A stretch of DNA of 64,000 nt from assembly GCF_001641335.1 (NCBI RefSeq), contig NZ_LVEM01000004.1, positions 1 to 64,000 of the forward strand, given 5' to 3'. The notes beneath the pieces are model-generated. The model was not told the DNA's origin. It was given only the letters and a program-made list of their open reading frames with translations, and did no database searches. A program made the translations under genes and the position numbers. The DNA is from Bradyrhizobium stylosanthis. GTDB taxonomy: Bacteria > Pseudomonadota > Alphaproteobacteria > Rhizobiales > Xanthobacteraceae. The stretch's first letter is position 1. Every line of letters starts with the position of its first letter. Shown here in pieces: positions 1 through 8,176 of this stretch.

Positions 1-742
1 GAATCCGGGCAACGGCGCCGAGCAGCAGGCTTCGGACCTGCCGCCAGGCCTGGCGAAGAAGGCGGACGCGAGCGACGTCGAACACGGCAACTCGGACCAC
101 TCGAACTCCGCGGACGCGCCGGACGCCACCGCGACCGTCGAAACGAGCGTCGTCACGGCCGACAACGCGGACCACGGCAACTCGCAGCAAGCGTCGGAGC
201 CAACGCAAACGGCAGCGACGGACTCGACTGACGCTGACGCCAAGCCGGGCAATGGCGTCGGCAATAGCGCCGAGCAGCAGGCGTCGGACCTTCCGCCGGG
301 GCTCGCGAAGAAGGCAGATGCGAGCGACGTCGAGCACGGCAACTCGGACCACTCGAACTCCGCGGACGCACCGGACGCTACCGAGACCGTCGAAACGAGC
401 GTCGCCACGGTCGACAGCGGGGACCACGGCAACTCGCAGCACGCTGCGCAACCTGCAACTACCGCATCAGAAACCGCACCGCCGGCCGCGGTCGCGACCG
501 TCGGCGCAGACCAGGAACCGGTATTCAACTTCGACAACGTGGCACCTTCTGCGACTCTCGTTGCGGTCGTTCCCACGAGCCTGCAGAATGATCCGATCGA
601 TGTGCACGTTCCGCCTGGTCAACAAAAGATCATCGAGGCCATCGCCCAAATGACCCCGCAAACACTGGACGACAACGCGGCCGGTCACGTCAATAACGGT
701 CACCACGGCAACGCATCCGCGCACCATGACCTGCTGATTTGA
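1..742 (+). CDS. C-terminal part of a repeat-rich hydrophilic protein (5' end outside window)
   Basis: The frame starting at base 2 is open from the window edge to the TGA at 740-742, giving about 246 residues with no methionine where a start would be expected, so the gene begins upstream. The visible protein is acidic and rich in Asp, Ala, Ser, Asn and His. It carries an 84-residue unit twice, with recurring HGNS and DHSNS motifs, followed by a unique tail ending in a His/Asn/Gly-rich stretch. No hydrophobic segment and no catalytic motif is visible. Composition and repetition resemble large secreted or surface repeat proteins, but I do not recognise the family and propose no function. Confidence 0.75.
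   Translation, partial: NPGNGAEQQASDLPPGLAKKADASDVEHGNSDHSNSADAPDATATVETSVVTADNADHGNSQQASEPTQTAATDSTDADAKPGNGVGNSAEQQASDLPPGLAKKADASDVEHGNSDHSNSADAPDATETVETSVATVDSGDHGNSQHAAQPATTASETAPPAAVATVGADQEPVFNFDNVAPSATLVAVVPTSLQNDPIDVHVPPGQQKIIEAIAQMTPQTLDDNAAGHVNNGHHGNASAHHDLLI
15..439 (+). repeat. 252-bp (84-aa) in-frame tandem repeat, two copies visible
   Basis: Copy 1 aligns at 15-187 and copy 2 at 267-439, exactly 252 bases apart. A 38-residue core beginning AEQQASDLPPGLAKKADASD is identical in both. At the DNA level these 38 codons differ at ten positions, all third-position synonymous changes. The first copy touches the window edge, so more copies may lie upstream. Confidence 0.9.
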
Positions 743-756
743 CGCCTTCCGGCGTC
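741..756 (+). terminator. Short hairpin at the stop codon (weak terminator candidate)
   Basis: GACGCC (741-746), loop TTCC, GGCGTC (751-756) overlaps the stop of the repeat protein. It lies between two convergent genes. There is no T-tract, so intrinsic termination is doubtful. Confidence 0.3.
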
Positions 757-796
757 AATCAGAAAGGCCGCGCCGGCGCTTCGCCCCCCTTGCCAG

Positions 797-1567
797 TCAA
801 TGGATGATCTGGCCGAGGAAATCCTTCGCGCGTTCGGTGCAGGGCGCGCGGAAGAAGGTTTCGGGATCGGCCTCCTCGACGATCGTGCCGCGGTCCATGA
901 ACACCACCCGGTCCGCGATCTCGCGGGCAAAGCCCATCTCGTGCGTGACGCAGACCATGGTCATGCCGTCCCTCGCGAGCTCCACCATGGTGTCGAGCAC
1001 CTCCTTGACCATCTCCGGATCGAGCGCTGAGGTCGGCTCGTCGAACAGCATGATCTTCGGCTGCATGCACAGCGCCCGCGCGATGGCGACGCGCTGCTGC
1101 TGGCCGCCGGAGAGCTGCCCCGGATATTTGTCCGCCTGGTCGTGGATGCGCACCTTGCGCAACAGACCGATCGCGCGCTCCTGCGCCTCGGCGCGCGACA
1201 GGCCGCGCACCTTCATCGGTGCCAGCATGCAGTTCTCGACGATCGAGAGATGCGGAAACAGGTTGAAGCTCTGGAACACCATGCCGACCTCGCGGCGGAT
1301 GCTGTTGACGTCAGTCATCCGGTCGGTCAGCTCGACGCCGTCGACGACGATCCGGCCGCCGTCGTGCTTCTCGATGTGATTGATGCAGCGGATCAGCGTC
1401 GACTTGCCCGAGCCCGAAGGACCGCACAGCACGATCTTCTCGCCGGCCCCGACGCTGAGATTGACGTCGCTCAGGGCCGTGAAATGGCCGAACCGCTTCA
1501 CGAGTTTTTCCACGACCACGATGGACGCGGACAGCTCCGGCTTATTCCCTGCGGCGAGCTGATGCAT
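797..1567 (-). CDS. Polar amino-acid ABC transporter, ATP-binding subunit (GlnQ/GltL type)
   Basis: This 256-residue cytoplasmic ATPase powers amino-acid import with the two permeases encoded just upstream. Walker A is GPSGSGKST at residues 49-57, the signature LSGGQ at 152-156, Walker B IMLFDEP at 172-178 and the H-loop His is near 209. Length and motifs are standard for the polar amino-acid uptake family. A GGGAGAGGAAT ribosome site precedes the ATG. It is the last gene of a minus-strand operon (PLP enzyme, binding protein, two permeases, ATPase) and starts 36 bases after the second permease. The amino acid carried cannot be read from sequence; glutamate/aspartate-like is only an inference from the binding protein. 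Confidence 0.95.
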   Translation of the reverse strand: MHQLAAGNKPELSASIVVVEKLVKRFGHFTALSDVNLSVGAGEKIVLCGPSGSGKSTLIRCINHIEKHDGGRIVVDGVELTDRMTDVNSIRREVGMVFQSFNLFPHLSIVENCMLAPMKVRGLSRAEAQERAIGLLRKVRIHDQADKYPGQLSGGQQQRVAIARALCMQPKIMLFDEPTSALDPEMVKEVLDTMVELARDGMTMVCVTHEMGFAREIADRVVFMDRGTIVEEADPETFFRAPCTERAKDFLGQIIH

Positions 1568-1603
1568 ATTCCTCTCCCAAGACCAGGATGACCGTGCGCT
1601 GCG

Positions 1604-2299
1604 CTAGCGGCGCATTCCCGCGATCGCATAGCGCTTGCGCAACGAGGCCACGCATTGCGATGCCGCCGAGCTGATCGCGAGGTAGACCACCGCAATGACC
1701 AGATACATCTCGACGAGGCGGCCGTTGAGCTGCGCGAGCTTGGAGGCCGCGCCGAGCAGATCGGTGAGCGACAGCACGTAGACCAGCGAGGTATCCTGAA
1801 ACAGGATGATGGTCTGGCTCAGGATGATCGGGCTCGCGACGCGAAGCACCTGCGGCAGGATCACGGAGCGATAGGTGTCGAAGGTGGAGAGTGCGAGCGC
1901 CTGGCACGCCTCGAACTGTCCCCGGTTCACCGCGCGCAATCCGACGCGGATGATTTCCGAATAATAGGCGGCCTCGAACAGGCCGAAGGTGATGAACGCC
2001 GTCCAGGTCGCGCCGATCGGGACCGGCCGTCCGTTGCCACCGAGATGGCCAAGCACGATCGGCACCAGGAAAAAGAACCAGAACAGGACCAGGATCAGCG
2101 GGATCGACCGCATCAAGGCGACATAGCCGCGGACGAGCCGGCCGATCACGGGCACCTCGAAGTGCTGCACCAGGGCGAGACAAGTGCCGAGCACCAGGCC
2201 GACCACGAAAGCAACGGCGGTCAGCGCCAGCGAGAACAGCAGGCCGGACCAGAGGTAGGGCCACGCCTGAAGCGCGATGGAGAAATCGAGGCTGTTCAT
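1604..2299 (-). CDS. Amino-acid ABC transporter permease (GltK-like)
   Basis: This 231-residue inner-membrane protein has about five hydrophobic segments. The permease EAA loop is visible in the middle (EIIRVGLRAVNRGQFEACQA), the site that docks with the ATPase. It belongs to the His/Glu/Gln/Arg/opine permease family. Its ATG overlaps the stop of the preceding permease by four bases (ATGA at 2296-2299), so the two are probably translationally coupled and form a heterodimer in the membrane. Confidence 0.93.
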   Translation of the reverse strand: MNSLDFSIALQAWPYLWSGLLFSLALTAVAFVVGLVLGTCLALVQHFEVPVIGRLVRGYVALMRSIPLILVLFWFFFLVPIVLGHLGGNGRPVPIGATWTAFITFGLFEAAYYSEIIRVGLRAVNRGQFEACQALALSTFDTYRSVILPQVLRVASPIILSQTIILFQDTSLVYVLSLTDLLGAASKLAQLNGRLVEMYLVIAVVYLAISSAASQCVASLRKRYAIAGMRR

Positions 2300-3090
2300 T
2301 TCACGACCTCCATCGCGTCGGGCAAGGCATCAAGCTGCTCTGCGGCGCGCGGCGCGGCCTGCCTGGCCGCATCGTCCGCGCGGCCCGTGCCGGGAATGCG
2401 CACCGCCCTGTCGATCAGCGCCATGCCCTGATAGGCGATGAGCGCCAGCGCGAGGTAGATGAGCGTCGCGGCGCCGAACGCCGTGAAGGTCTGGAACGTC
2501 GCTTCGCTGATCTGGCGGGCCTGCGCCGTCAGCTCCATCAAGCCGATGGTGAGCGCGACCGAGGTGTTCTTGTAGATGCCCATCACCTCGCTGGTCAGGC
2601 TCGGGATGATCAGGCGCAGCGCCTGCGGCACGATGACGTAGCGATAGGTCGGATATCCGCCGAGCCCGAGCGCGCTTGCCGCCTCGACCTGTCCTCTCGG
2701 CAGCGCCTCGATCCCGGCACGAACCTGTTCGGCGATGCGGGCGGCGGTGTAGAGGCCCAGGCACACCAGCGCCGGGAAGAACGATCCCCAAGGCGGCGGA
2801 ATCTGCTTGATGGCGTTCCCGAGCGAGACGGGAAGGATCTCCGGCAGCACGAAATACCAGAGGAACATCTGCACGAGCACGGGGATGTTGCGGAAGATCT
2901 CCACATAGAGGCGAGCGAGCGCCGCAACGGCCCGGTTCTGCACGGTGCGGCCGATGCCGACGACGACCCCGACGGCGAAGGCGATCCACCAGCCGAAGAA
3001 CGCCAGCGCCAGCGTCCAGCCGAGGCCCGACAACAGCCAATCGATGTAGCGCTGGCCATCCGCGGTCTGTTCAAGAAGCACTGCGAACAT
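2296..3090 (-). CDS. Amino-acid ABC transporter permease (GltJ-like)
   Basis: This 264-residue membrane protein of the polar amino-acid permease family carries the EAA loop around residues 125-155 (EQVRAGIEALPRGQVEAASA). The last 35-40 residues form a hydrophilic tail rich in Ala and Arg, somewhat longer than usual. The ATG at 3088-3090 is preceded by GAGGT. It follows the binding-protein gene after a 110-base gap holding a weak inverted repeat (GGATTCC at 3143-3149, GGAATCC at 3177-3183). Such gaps often lower expression of the membrane subunits relative to the binding protein, but that is inference here. Confidence 0.93.
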   Translation of the reverse strand: MFAVLLEQTADGQRYIDWLLSGLGWTLALAFFGWWIAFAVGVVVGIGRTVQNRAVAALARLYVEIFRNIPVLVQMFLWYFVLPEILPVSLGNAIKQIPPPWGSFFPALVCLGLYTAARIAEQVRAGIEALPRGQVEAASALGLGGYPTYRYVIVPQALRLIIPSLTSEVMGIYKNTSVALTIGLMELTAQARQISEATFQTFTAFGAATLIYLALALIAYQGMALIDRAVRIPGTGRADDAARQAAPRAAEQLDALPDAMEVVK

Positions 3091-3200
3091 GGCGTACCTC
3101 AGGGCTCGGTTTGCGGGACAGTCTCCGGCAAGGCCACGAAGCGGATTCCTGTTTCACCCGTTTCCTGGCGCGAACCGGAATCCACCTCGCTCGAAACGCT

Positions 3201-4103
3201 CTAGTCGACGGCGTCGCTGGGATGCTCGATCCGCTCCGTCAGCTCGACCGTCAGCGGGAACGCCAGGTTCTCGTTCTTGGGCGGGATCGGCCTCGTGAAC
3301 CACTTCGTGTAGGTCTTCTCGAACTGACCCGATGCCATCTGCTTGGACAGGACATCATCGACCAGCGCCTTGAAGCCGGCATCGCCCTTCGTGAACATCA
3401 GGCCATAATAGATCTTGGCGTAGCCCTCGGGGAGAAATATCAGCGCATCCGGCTTCGGAGCTGCAGCCTTGAGGCCCGCGAGAAGGATGTCGTCCTCCAT
3501 GAAGGCGGCCGCGCGGCCTGTACTCAGCATCAGGAAGGATTCGGCATGGTCCTTGGCCTGGACGATGTTGAAGCCGAGCTGATCCTTTGCATTCACGGCT
3601 TGCGCGAATCCGACGGCATTGGAGCCCTGGGTGACGACGACGGTCTTGCCCTTGAGGTCGCCGGCCGTCTTCAGGCCGCTGTCCGCCTTGACCAGCCAGC
3701 GCGGCTGGCTGACGAAGGTGGCGACGGAAAACGACACCTGCTCCTGCCGCTTCTTGTCGTTCGCGGTGCCGCCGCACTCGATATCGACGGTGCCGCTCTG
3801 GATCAGCGGGATGCGGTTGGACGAGTTCACCGGAACGTAGTTGACCTTCAGGTTGGGCAGCCCGGTCTCCGTCTTGATGCGTTCGACGATGGCCGCGCAA
3901 AGATCGAGCGAGAACCCGATCGGCTTCTGGTCGGGGCCGAGATAGGAGAATGGTATCGAGGCCTCACGATGGCCGATCGTGATGGCGCCGTTCGATTTGA
4001 TCCTGGCGAGCGTGGGACTGTCGGCAGCAGCGGAGGGTCCGCTGATCACGCTGAGCACCGCGAAGCCGGACAGAAGGCTCAAGACACGCGCAACTTTCGT
4101 CAT
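3201..4103 (-). CDS. Periplasmic amino-acid-binding protein of ABC transporter (GltI-like)
   Basis: This 300-residue exported solute-binding protein (SBP family 3) captures the amino acid for the adjacent permeases. The signal peptide ends around SGPSAAA (residues 21-27), followed by the family start SPTLARIKSNGAITIGHRE and the pattern GFSLDLCAAIVERIK. The frame stays open far upstream, antisense-like through the next gene, but the ATG at 4101-4103 is chosen because AAGGAG lies just before it and it gives a normal signal peptide. It sits 23 bases after the PLP-enzyme gene. Its similarity to glutamate/aspartate binding proteins is a family-level impression only. Confidence 0.92.
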   Translation of the reverse strand: MTKVARVLSLLSGFAVLSVISGPSAAADSPTLARIKSNGAITIGHREASIPFSYLGPDQKPIGFSLDLCAAIVERIKTETGLPNLKVNYVPVNSSNRIPLIQSGTVDIECGGTANDKKRQEQVSFSVATFVSQPRWLVKADSGLKTAGDLKGKTVVVTQGSNAVGFAQAVNAKDQLGFNIVQAKDHAESFLMLSTGRAAAFMEDDILLAGLKAAAPKPDALIFLPEGYAKIYYGLMFTKGDAGFKALVDDVLSKQMASGQFEKTYTKWFTRPIPPKNENLAFPLTVELTERIEHPSDAVD

Positions 4104-4126
4104 GGACGTCTCCTTGATGAGCAGCC

Positions 4127-5287
4127 TCAAGCGGCCCTCGATGATGGCTTCACGCCGCGCCGCTGGATGATCTCGATCAGGCGGTCGACATCGGCGAACG
4201 TGTTGAACATTCCGAACGACACCCGGATGCCGTCGCGCTCCGGCGACACGCGCACCCCGTTCTCCTCGAAATGGCCGAGCCATTCGGCGGCGGGCAGCGC
4301 GATGACGTAGATGTGCGGGGCGCGATGCTGCCGGTCGCGGGGACCGACCAGACGAACGTCCAGCGCATCGAGCCGGGAGATCAGATGGTCGCCGAGATCG
4401 AAGCAATGGTTCTGGATATTCTCGATGCCCAGCGCTTCGATCATGTCGAGCGATGCGCCGAGGGCGTGGATCGCCGGAAGATTGAAATTGCCGAGCTCGA
4501 AGCGGCGCGCGCTCGGGGCGGCCTCCAGCCTGTCGGGCCGCGCGATGAGATCGGCCGGGACCTCGGCAAGGCTCGCGGCCGCGAGGTAGGAAGGCTCGAG
4601 CTCGACCCTCGACTTGTCCCAATAGAGCAGGCCCAGCCCCTGCGGCACCAGCAGCCCCTTGTGACTGCCCGAACCGATGAAGGTCGCGCGCATCGCCTTG
4701 GCGTCGATCGGCACGACGCCGATCGCCTGCATCACGTCGACGACGAAATAGAGATTCTTCTCCGCGCAAAGGGCGCCGATGCTTTCGACGTCGAAACGGT
4801 GACCGGCGTGGAACGTCACCTGCGACATCGAGATCGCCTTCGTGCTCGCATCGATGTAGGGACGAAGGCTGTCGGCGTTCACGACCTCCGTCATCGGCAC
4901 GAAGGCGACGGTCACGCCCTTGCGCTGCAGATTGAGGAACGCATAGGCGTTGTTCGGATGATCGCCATGGATCATCAGGACCTTGTCGCCGGCGCGCAGC
5001 GGCAGCGCGTTCGCGGCGATGTTCATGCTCTCCGAGGTGTTCTTGGTGAAGGCGATCTCGTCGGCCGATGCGCCCAAGAGCCGCGCCACCCTCAAGCGGG
5101 TCTGCTCGACGCGGTCGAGCCAGACGCTCTTGGGGCCGGCGGTCTCGAGACCTTCGTTCAGGAAGCGATCGATCGCCGCCTTGACGGGACGCGCGAGCGG
5201 GGTCTGGAAGCCGGAGTCGAGATAGGTGATCCGCTCGGCTGCCGGAAACTCCTTCCGCACGGCTTCGACGTCGTAATGGCGAGACAT
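4127..5287 (-). CDS. Class V aminotransferase-fold PLP enzyme (cysteine-desulfurase-like)
   Basis: This 386-residue cytoplasmic PLP enzyme has the class V pattern: an N-terminal YLDSGFQTPL segment, FTKNTSESMNIAAN for phosphate contact, the cofactor Asp in VVDVMQAIG and the Schiff-base Lys in GSGSHKG. Class V members include desulfurases, kynureninase-type hydrolases and racemases of amino acids, and the reaction here is not resolved. It heads the operon with an amino-acid importer, so it probably acts on the imported compound. The ATG at 5285-5287 follows GGGAGAAC; a longer in-frame extension to 5407 lacks support. It is transcribed divergently from the IclR gene. Confidence 0.85.
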   Translation of the reverse strand: MSRHYDVEAVRKEFPAAERITYLDSGFQTPLARPVKAAIDRFLNEGLETAGPKSVWLDRVEQTRLRVARLLGASADEIAFTKNTSESMNIAANALPLRAGDKVLMIHGDHPNNAYAFLNLQRKGVTVAFVPMTEVVNADSLRPYIDASTKAISMSQVTFHAGHRFDVESIGALCAEKNLYFVVDVMQAIGVVPIDAKAMRATFIGSGSHKGLLVPQGLGLLYWDKSRVELEPSYLAAASLAEVPADLIARPDRLEAAPSARRFELGNFNLPAIHALGASLDMIEALGIENIQNHCFDLGDHLISRLDALDVRLVGPRDRQHRAPHIYVIALPAAEWLGHFEENGVRVSPERDGIRVSFGMFNTFADVDRLIEIIQRRGVKPSSRAA

Positions 5288-5418
5288 CCCGTTCTCCCGA
5301 TGAGCGCGCACCCGGCGGACCGAGAATGCGCTGCACAAAACCTGATCACTTCTCGATGACGCCAACGATATGAGCAATTCCCCGGCTCGGCCAAGACTAA
5401 TTTTCATATTTCAATAGT

Positions 5419-5441
5419 AATTATTCCGAAAAATGATAATT
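5419..5441. promoter_or_regulatory. AT-rich inverted repeat, candidate IclR operator
   Basis: AATTAT and ATAATT (5419-5424 and 5436-5441) face each other across 11 bases in the only AT-rich stretch of the 181-base divergent region between the PLP-enzyme and IclR genes. IclR proteins commonly bind such intergenic palindromes to control the neighbour and themselves. Position fits; binding is not shown. Confidence 0.35.
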
Positions 5442-5468
5442 TATTGAGATCGCAAATCGAGAGAGCCT

Positions 5469-6269
5469 ATGCCGCAAACCACATCCGACGGTCCGCTCGA
5501 CCGGGCGTTCGCCATCGTCGGCCATGTCGCCACCCAGGTCCGGGCCGTCTCCGTCGCGGAAATCGCCAGCGCGCTGTCGCTCCCGCTGCCCACGGCACAC
5601 CGCCTCATCGGAAATCTGGAGCAGCGCGGGCTGCTGCAGAAAGCCGTGGGAACGAAGCGCTACGTGGTCGGCAACCAGCTCGTCACGCTGTCGGCCAAGG
5701 TCATCGGCGCGGCCTTTCGAACCGCGCGGCGGCACGCCGTGCTCCGCGCGGTCGCGGCGGAGATCGGCGAGCAATGCGAGATCGGCGTCGTGCGCGACAA
5801 TGTCGTTGCCTATGTCGACAGCGTGCGCGTGTCGCAGCCGCAAGGCCTGCAATTCAATCCGGGTGAAGCGGCGCCGCTTCACTGCACCTCGACCGGCAAG
5901 ATCTACATGAGCCGGCTGCCGGCGCGGGCGCGCGAGAAGCTGTGCCGCGCCCTGGCGCTTACCAAATACACCGAGACCACGATCGTCGACATCGACAGCC
6001 TGATGCAGGTGCTCGAGGAGACGCGCAAGCGCGGCTGGGCCAAGACCAATGAGGAATACGTGCGCGGTGTCGTCGGCTGTGCCGTTCCGATCCTGTCTCC
6101 GGATCGCGAGCTGATTGCGTGCCTCGGCGTGTCAGTTCCAGTGGCGCGCGTGAGCTTCACGGAACTCGATCGGTTCATCGCTCCGCTGCAGAAGGCCGCC
6201 GCGCTGCTGTCGGAGACGATCCTCGGGGACGACGAGGATGACGCCGACGAAGGATCGAAGGAACTCTGA
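5469..6269 (+). CDS. IclR-family transcriptional regulator
   Basis: This 266-residue DNA-binding regulator has an N-terminal winged helix at about residues 15-75 (AEIASALSLPLPTAHRLIGN) and a C-terminal IclR effector domain with the conserved stretch EYVRGVVGCAVPI. It is divergent from the amino-acid transporter operon at 797-5287, which is its likely target, probably with the imported compound or a product as effector. The ATG follows GAGAG. The tail is unusually acidic (GDDEDDADEGSKEL). Confidence 0.93.
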   Translation: MPQTTSDGPLDRAFAIVGHVATQVRAVSVAEIASALSLPLPTAHRLIGNLEQRGLLQKAVGTKRYVVGNQLVTLSAKVIGAAFRTARRHAVLRAVAAEIGEQCEIGVVRDNVVAYVDSVRVSQPQGLQFNPGEAAPLHCTSTGKIYMSRLPARAREKLCRALALTKYTETTIVDIDSLMQVLEETRKRGWAKTNEEYVRGVVGCAVPILSPDRELIACLGVSVPVARVSFTELDRFIAPLQKAAALLSETILGDDEDDADEGSKEL

Positions 6270-6439
6270 CCTCGTCCTCCGGCAGTCCACACCGCCCTCT
6301 TTGCGATCGAGAAAGCATCGTAAATCGTGGCAGGAGCTGTCACGCGACAGTAGGACGCAATCGAAGATCGACTGCGCCGTTGAAGCAGCAAGTCGCGGAA
6401 GCTATCGATCTGAAATCCTGTGATCGATCGGAGGAACGC

Positions 6440-6847
6440 ATGAGCACCATCACCGGCGGCTGCCACTGCCGCGCAATACGCTACCAGGTCGAGGGCGAAG
6501 CGATTGTTCACGCGCTGTGTCATTGCCGCGATTGCCGGCTCCATGCCGGCGCTCCGGTCGTCGGCTGGACGATGTACGCGGATGACGCCGTCAAGGTGAC
6601 GAGGGGCGAGCCCAAGGTCTACAATTCCTCGGAACATGGGCGGCGGCACTTCTGCGGCAATTGCGGCACCGGCCTGTTCTATGTCAACGCCAGCATGCTG
6701 CCTGGAATCATCGACATCCAGAGCGCGACCTACGATAATCCCGACGCCGTCCCGGCGACCATGCACATCCAGGTCGCCGAGCGCCTTGGCTGGATGGAAC
6801 ACGCGCACGAGCTGCCGACGTTCGACCGCTATCCTCCGCAACCGTAG
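6440..6847 (+). CDS. GFA-family zinc protein (Gfa/CENP-V fold)
   Basis: This 135-residue protein has the zinc-binding pattern of the Gfa family: GGCHCRAIRY near the start, CHCRDC around residue 30 and FCGNCGTGLF around residue 73. Founding members were described as glutathione-dependent formaldehyde-activating enzymes, but most homologues have no shown activity. The ATG at 6440 is chosen over a start 60 bases upstream because GGAGG lies directly before it. It is a single gene, convergent with the DUF1259 gene 27 bases downstream. A second GFA gene lies at 50740. Confidence 0.9.
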   Translation: MSTITGGCHCRAIRYQVEGEAIVHALCHCRDCRLHAGAPVVGWTMYADDAVKVTRGEPKVYNSSEHGRRHFCGNCGTGLFYVNASMLPGIIDIQSATYDNPDAVPATMHIQVAERLGWMEHAHELPTFDRYPPQP

Positions 6848-6874
6848 CAGCGAGACGAGCGGCTCGGTTTCGCG

Positions 6875-7771
6875 TCAGCTCTTCGTGCTCGCCGTCTTGT
6901 CGAGCGCGGCGCGCAAGCCATTGGCGAGCTTGATGGCATCGTCGTTGGCCCAGAAGTGCATGAAGAACAGGCGCGGCTGCTCATCCAGCATGTGGCTGTG
7001 CAGCGCCGTCACGGCGATGCCGTGCGACCGCAACGCCTTGATGACGGGGTTCACCTCGTCGCCGGTCAGCACGAAATCGCCGGTGATGGCCGCCTTGCCG
7101 CCCCCGGTCGGCTGGAAGTTGATGGCAATGGCCACGCCCAGTGGCCCGACCGGGCTCAGCTGCATTCCCTGCTCGGTGACCGGATCGCGGCGAGGAACGT
7201 TGAACTGGTAGACGCCGCCATTGGCCTGGCCTTTGACTCCGATGATCTGGTCGAGCTGCACGGTGTCGAGATCGACGGCCGGTGGCGGAGCAGCTGCGGC
7301 CGGCACTGAGAGCGGCGTCTTGCTTTCGGCGAGACCCTCCTTGATCGCAGTTGCGATCCCGACGGGATCGCCGTGACCCGCGACGTGCATGTAGAACGTC
7401 GCCGGGCTGGCGCCGAGCAGATGATTGTGCACGGCCGTGATCTCCAGCCCGTTCGCGATCATCTTCAGCATGACGGGATTGATCTCGGACTCGAGCAGCA
7501 CCAGATCGCCCATCGCCATGGCGCCGCCATGGGCAGGCTTGAAAGCGACCCAGCCGCCGAGCGCCAGCGCCGGCTTGATGGTCACGCCGTCGAGCGTCAC
7601 ATTGAGGTCGGTGCGTGGGAAACCATAGCGATGCACGTCGCCGGTCACGACCGGCTTGCGGCCCATCGCTTCATCGACCTTCTGCCAGTCCACATCCTGC
7701 GCGCGGGCGGCCGACGCGCCGCCCGTCAAAGCGAGAATGAGGAAAGCCCGAGCAATTGTCCGTATGCGCAT
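6875..7771 (-). CDS. Exported DUF1259 (LppY/LpqO-like) protein
   Basis: This 298-residue protein has a signal peptide (residues 1-26, ending SAARA). It contains two similar halves: the first carries AVHNHLLGASPATFYMHVAG and the second ALHSHMLDEQPRLFFMHFW. Both share the pattern HxH, about ten residues, then MH, as expected for an internal duplication with possible metal-binding histidines. This matches the DUF1259 family of exported proteins without known function. The ATG at 7769-7771 gives a clean signal peptide and follows GGGAGAAC; an upstream in-frame extension to 7933 would bury the signal peptide. It is monocistronic. Confidence 0.87.
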   Translation of the reverse strand: MRIRTIARAFLILALTGGASAARAQDVDWQKVDEAMGRKPVVTGDVHRYGFPRTDLNVTLDGVTIKPALALGGWVAFKPAHGGAMAMGDLVLLESEINPVMLKMIANGLEITAVHNHLLGASPATFYMHVAGHGDPVGIATAIKEGLAESKTPLSVPAAAAPPPAVDLDTVQLDQIIGVKGQANGGVYQFNVPRRDPVTEQGMQLSPVGPLGVAIAINFQPTGGGKAAITGDFVLTGDEVNPVIKALRSHGIAVTALHSHMLDEQPRLFFMHFWANDDAIKLANGLRAALDKTASTKS

Positions 7772-8176
7772 GGTCGTTCTCCCGGTCGTGTCCTCGCCCC
7801 AGGGTGAAGCCCGTTTCGCAAAGTGACGCGCATCGGCAAAGCCGGCGCAGCGCGCCGGACCTGCAAGCCGAAGTTGACGTGATGAATGACATGCGGCGTC
7901 CTTGGTGAAGGTCAGGACGCGATTCTTGGGCATGTCGCCTCACGGGGAGATCGCACATCCCCGATAAGCCTGAGTAGAAGCTCGGGCGACTAAGGCTGTC
8001 AACTCGCCCCTCCCCGCGGGTCGTCACAAAGAATTTTGCGCGCCGCTGGAACCACGCCGTCGCTCTTGAAACCTGAAGACCATCTCACGTAAGGTGGCCC
8101 GCATGGGGACCATGCAGACTCCCCGTGAGACCCAGGTCCAAGCTCTGCGCAGCACGCAAATTCGTGGAGCTTGCGC
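7772..8176. other. Gene-free stretch between two divergent genes
   Basis: This 405-base divergent region must hold promoters for the DUF1259 gene and the ATP-grasp-like gene. I see only a short inverted repeat, CGGGGA...TCCCCG near 7936-7956, and no convincing promoter, RNA gene or coding frame. Confidence 0.5.

Noticed and set aside
4104..5336. Upstream in-frame extension of the amino-acid-binding protein through the PLP-enzyme gene
   Set aside because: The ATG at 4101-4103 has AAGGAG and starts a normal signal peptide; the extension is only an open shadow frame.
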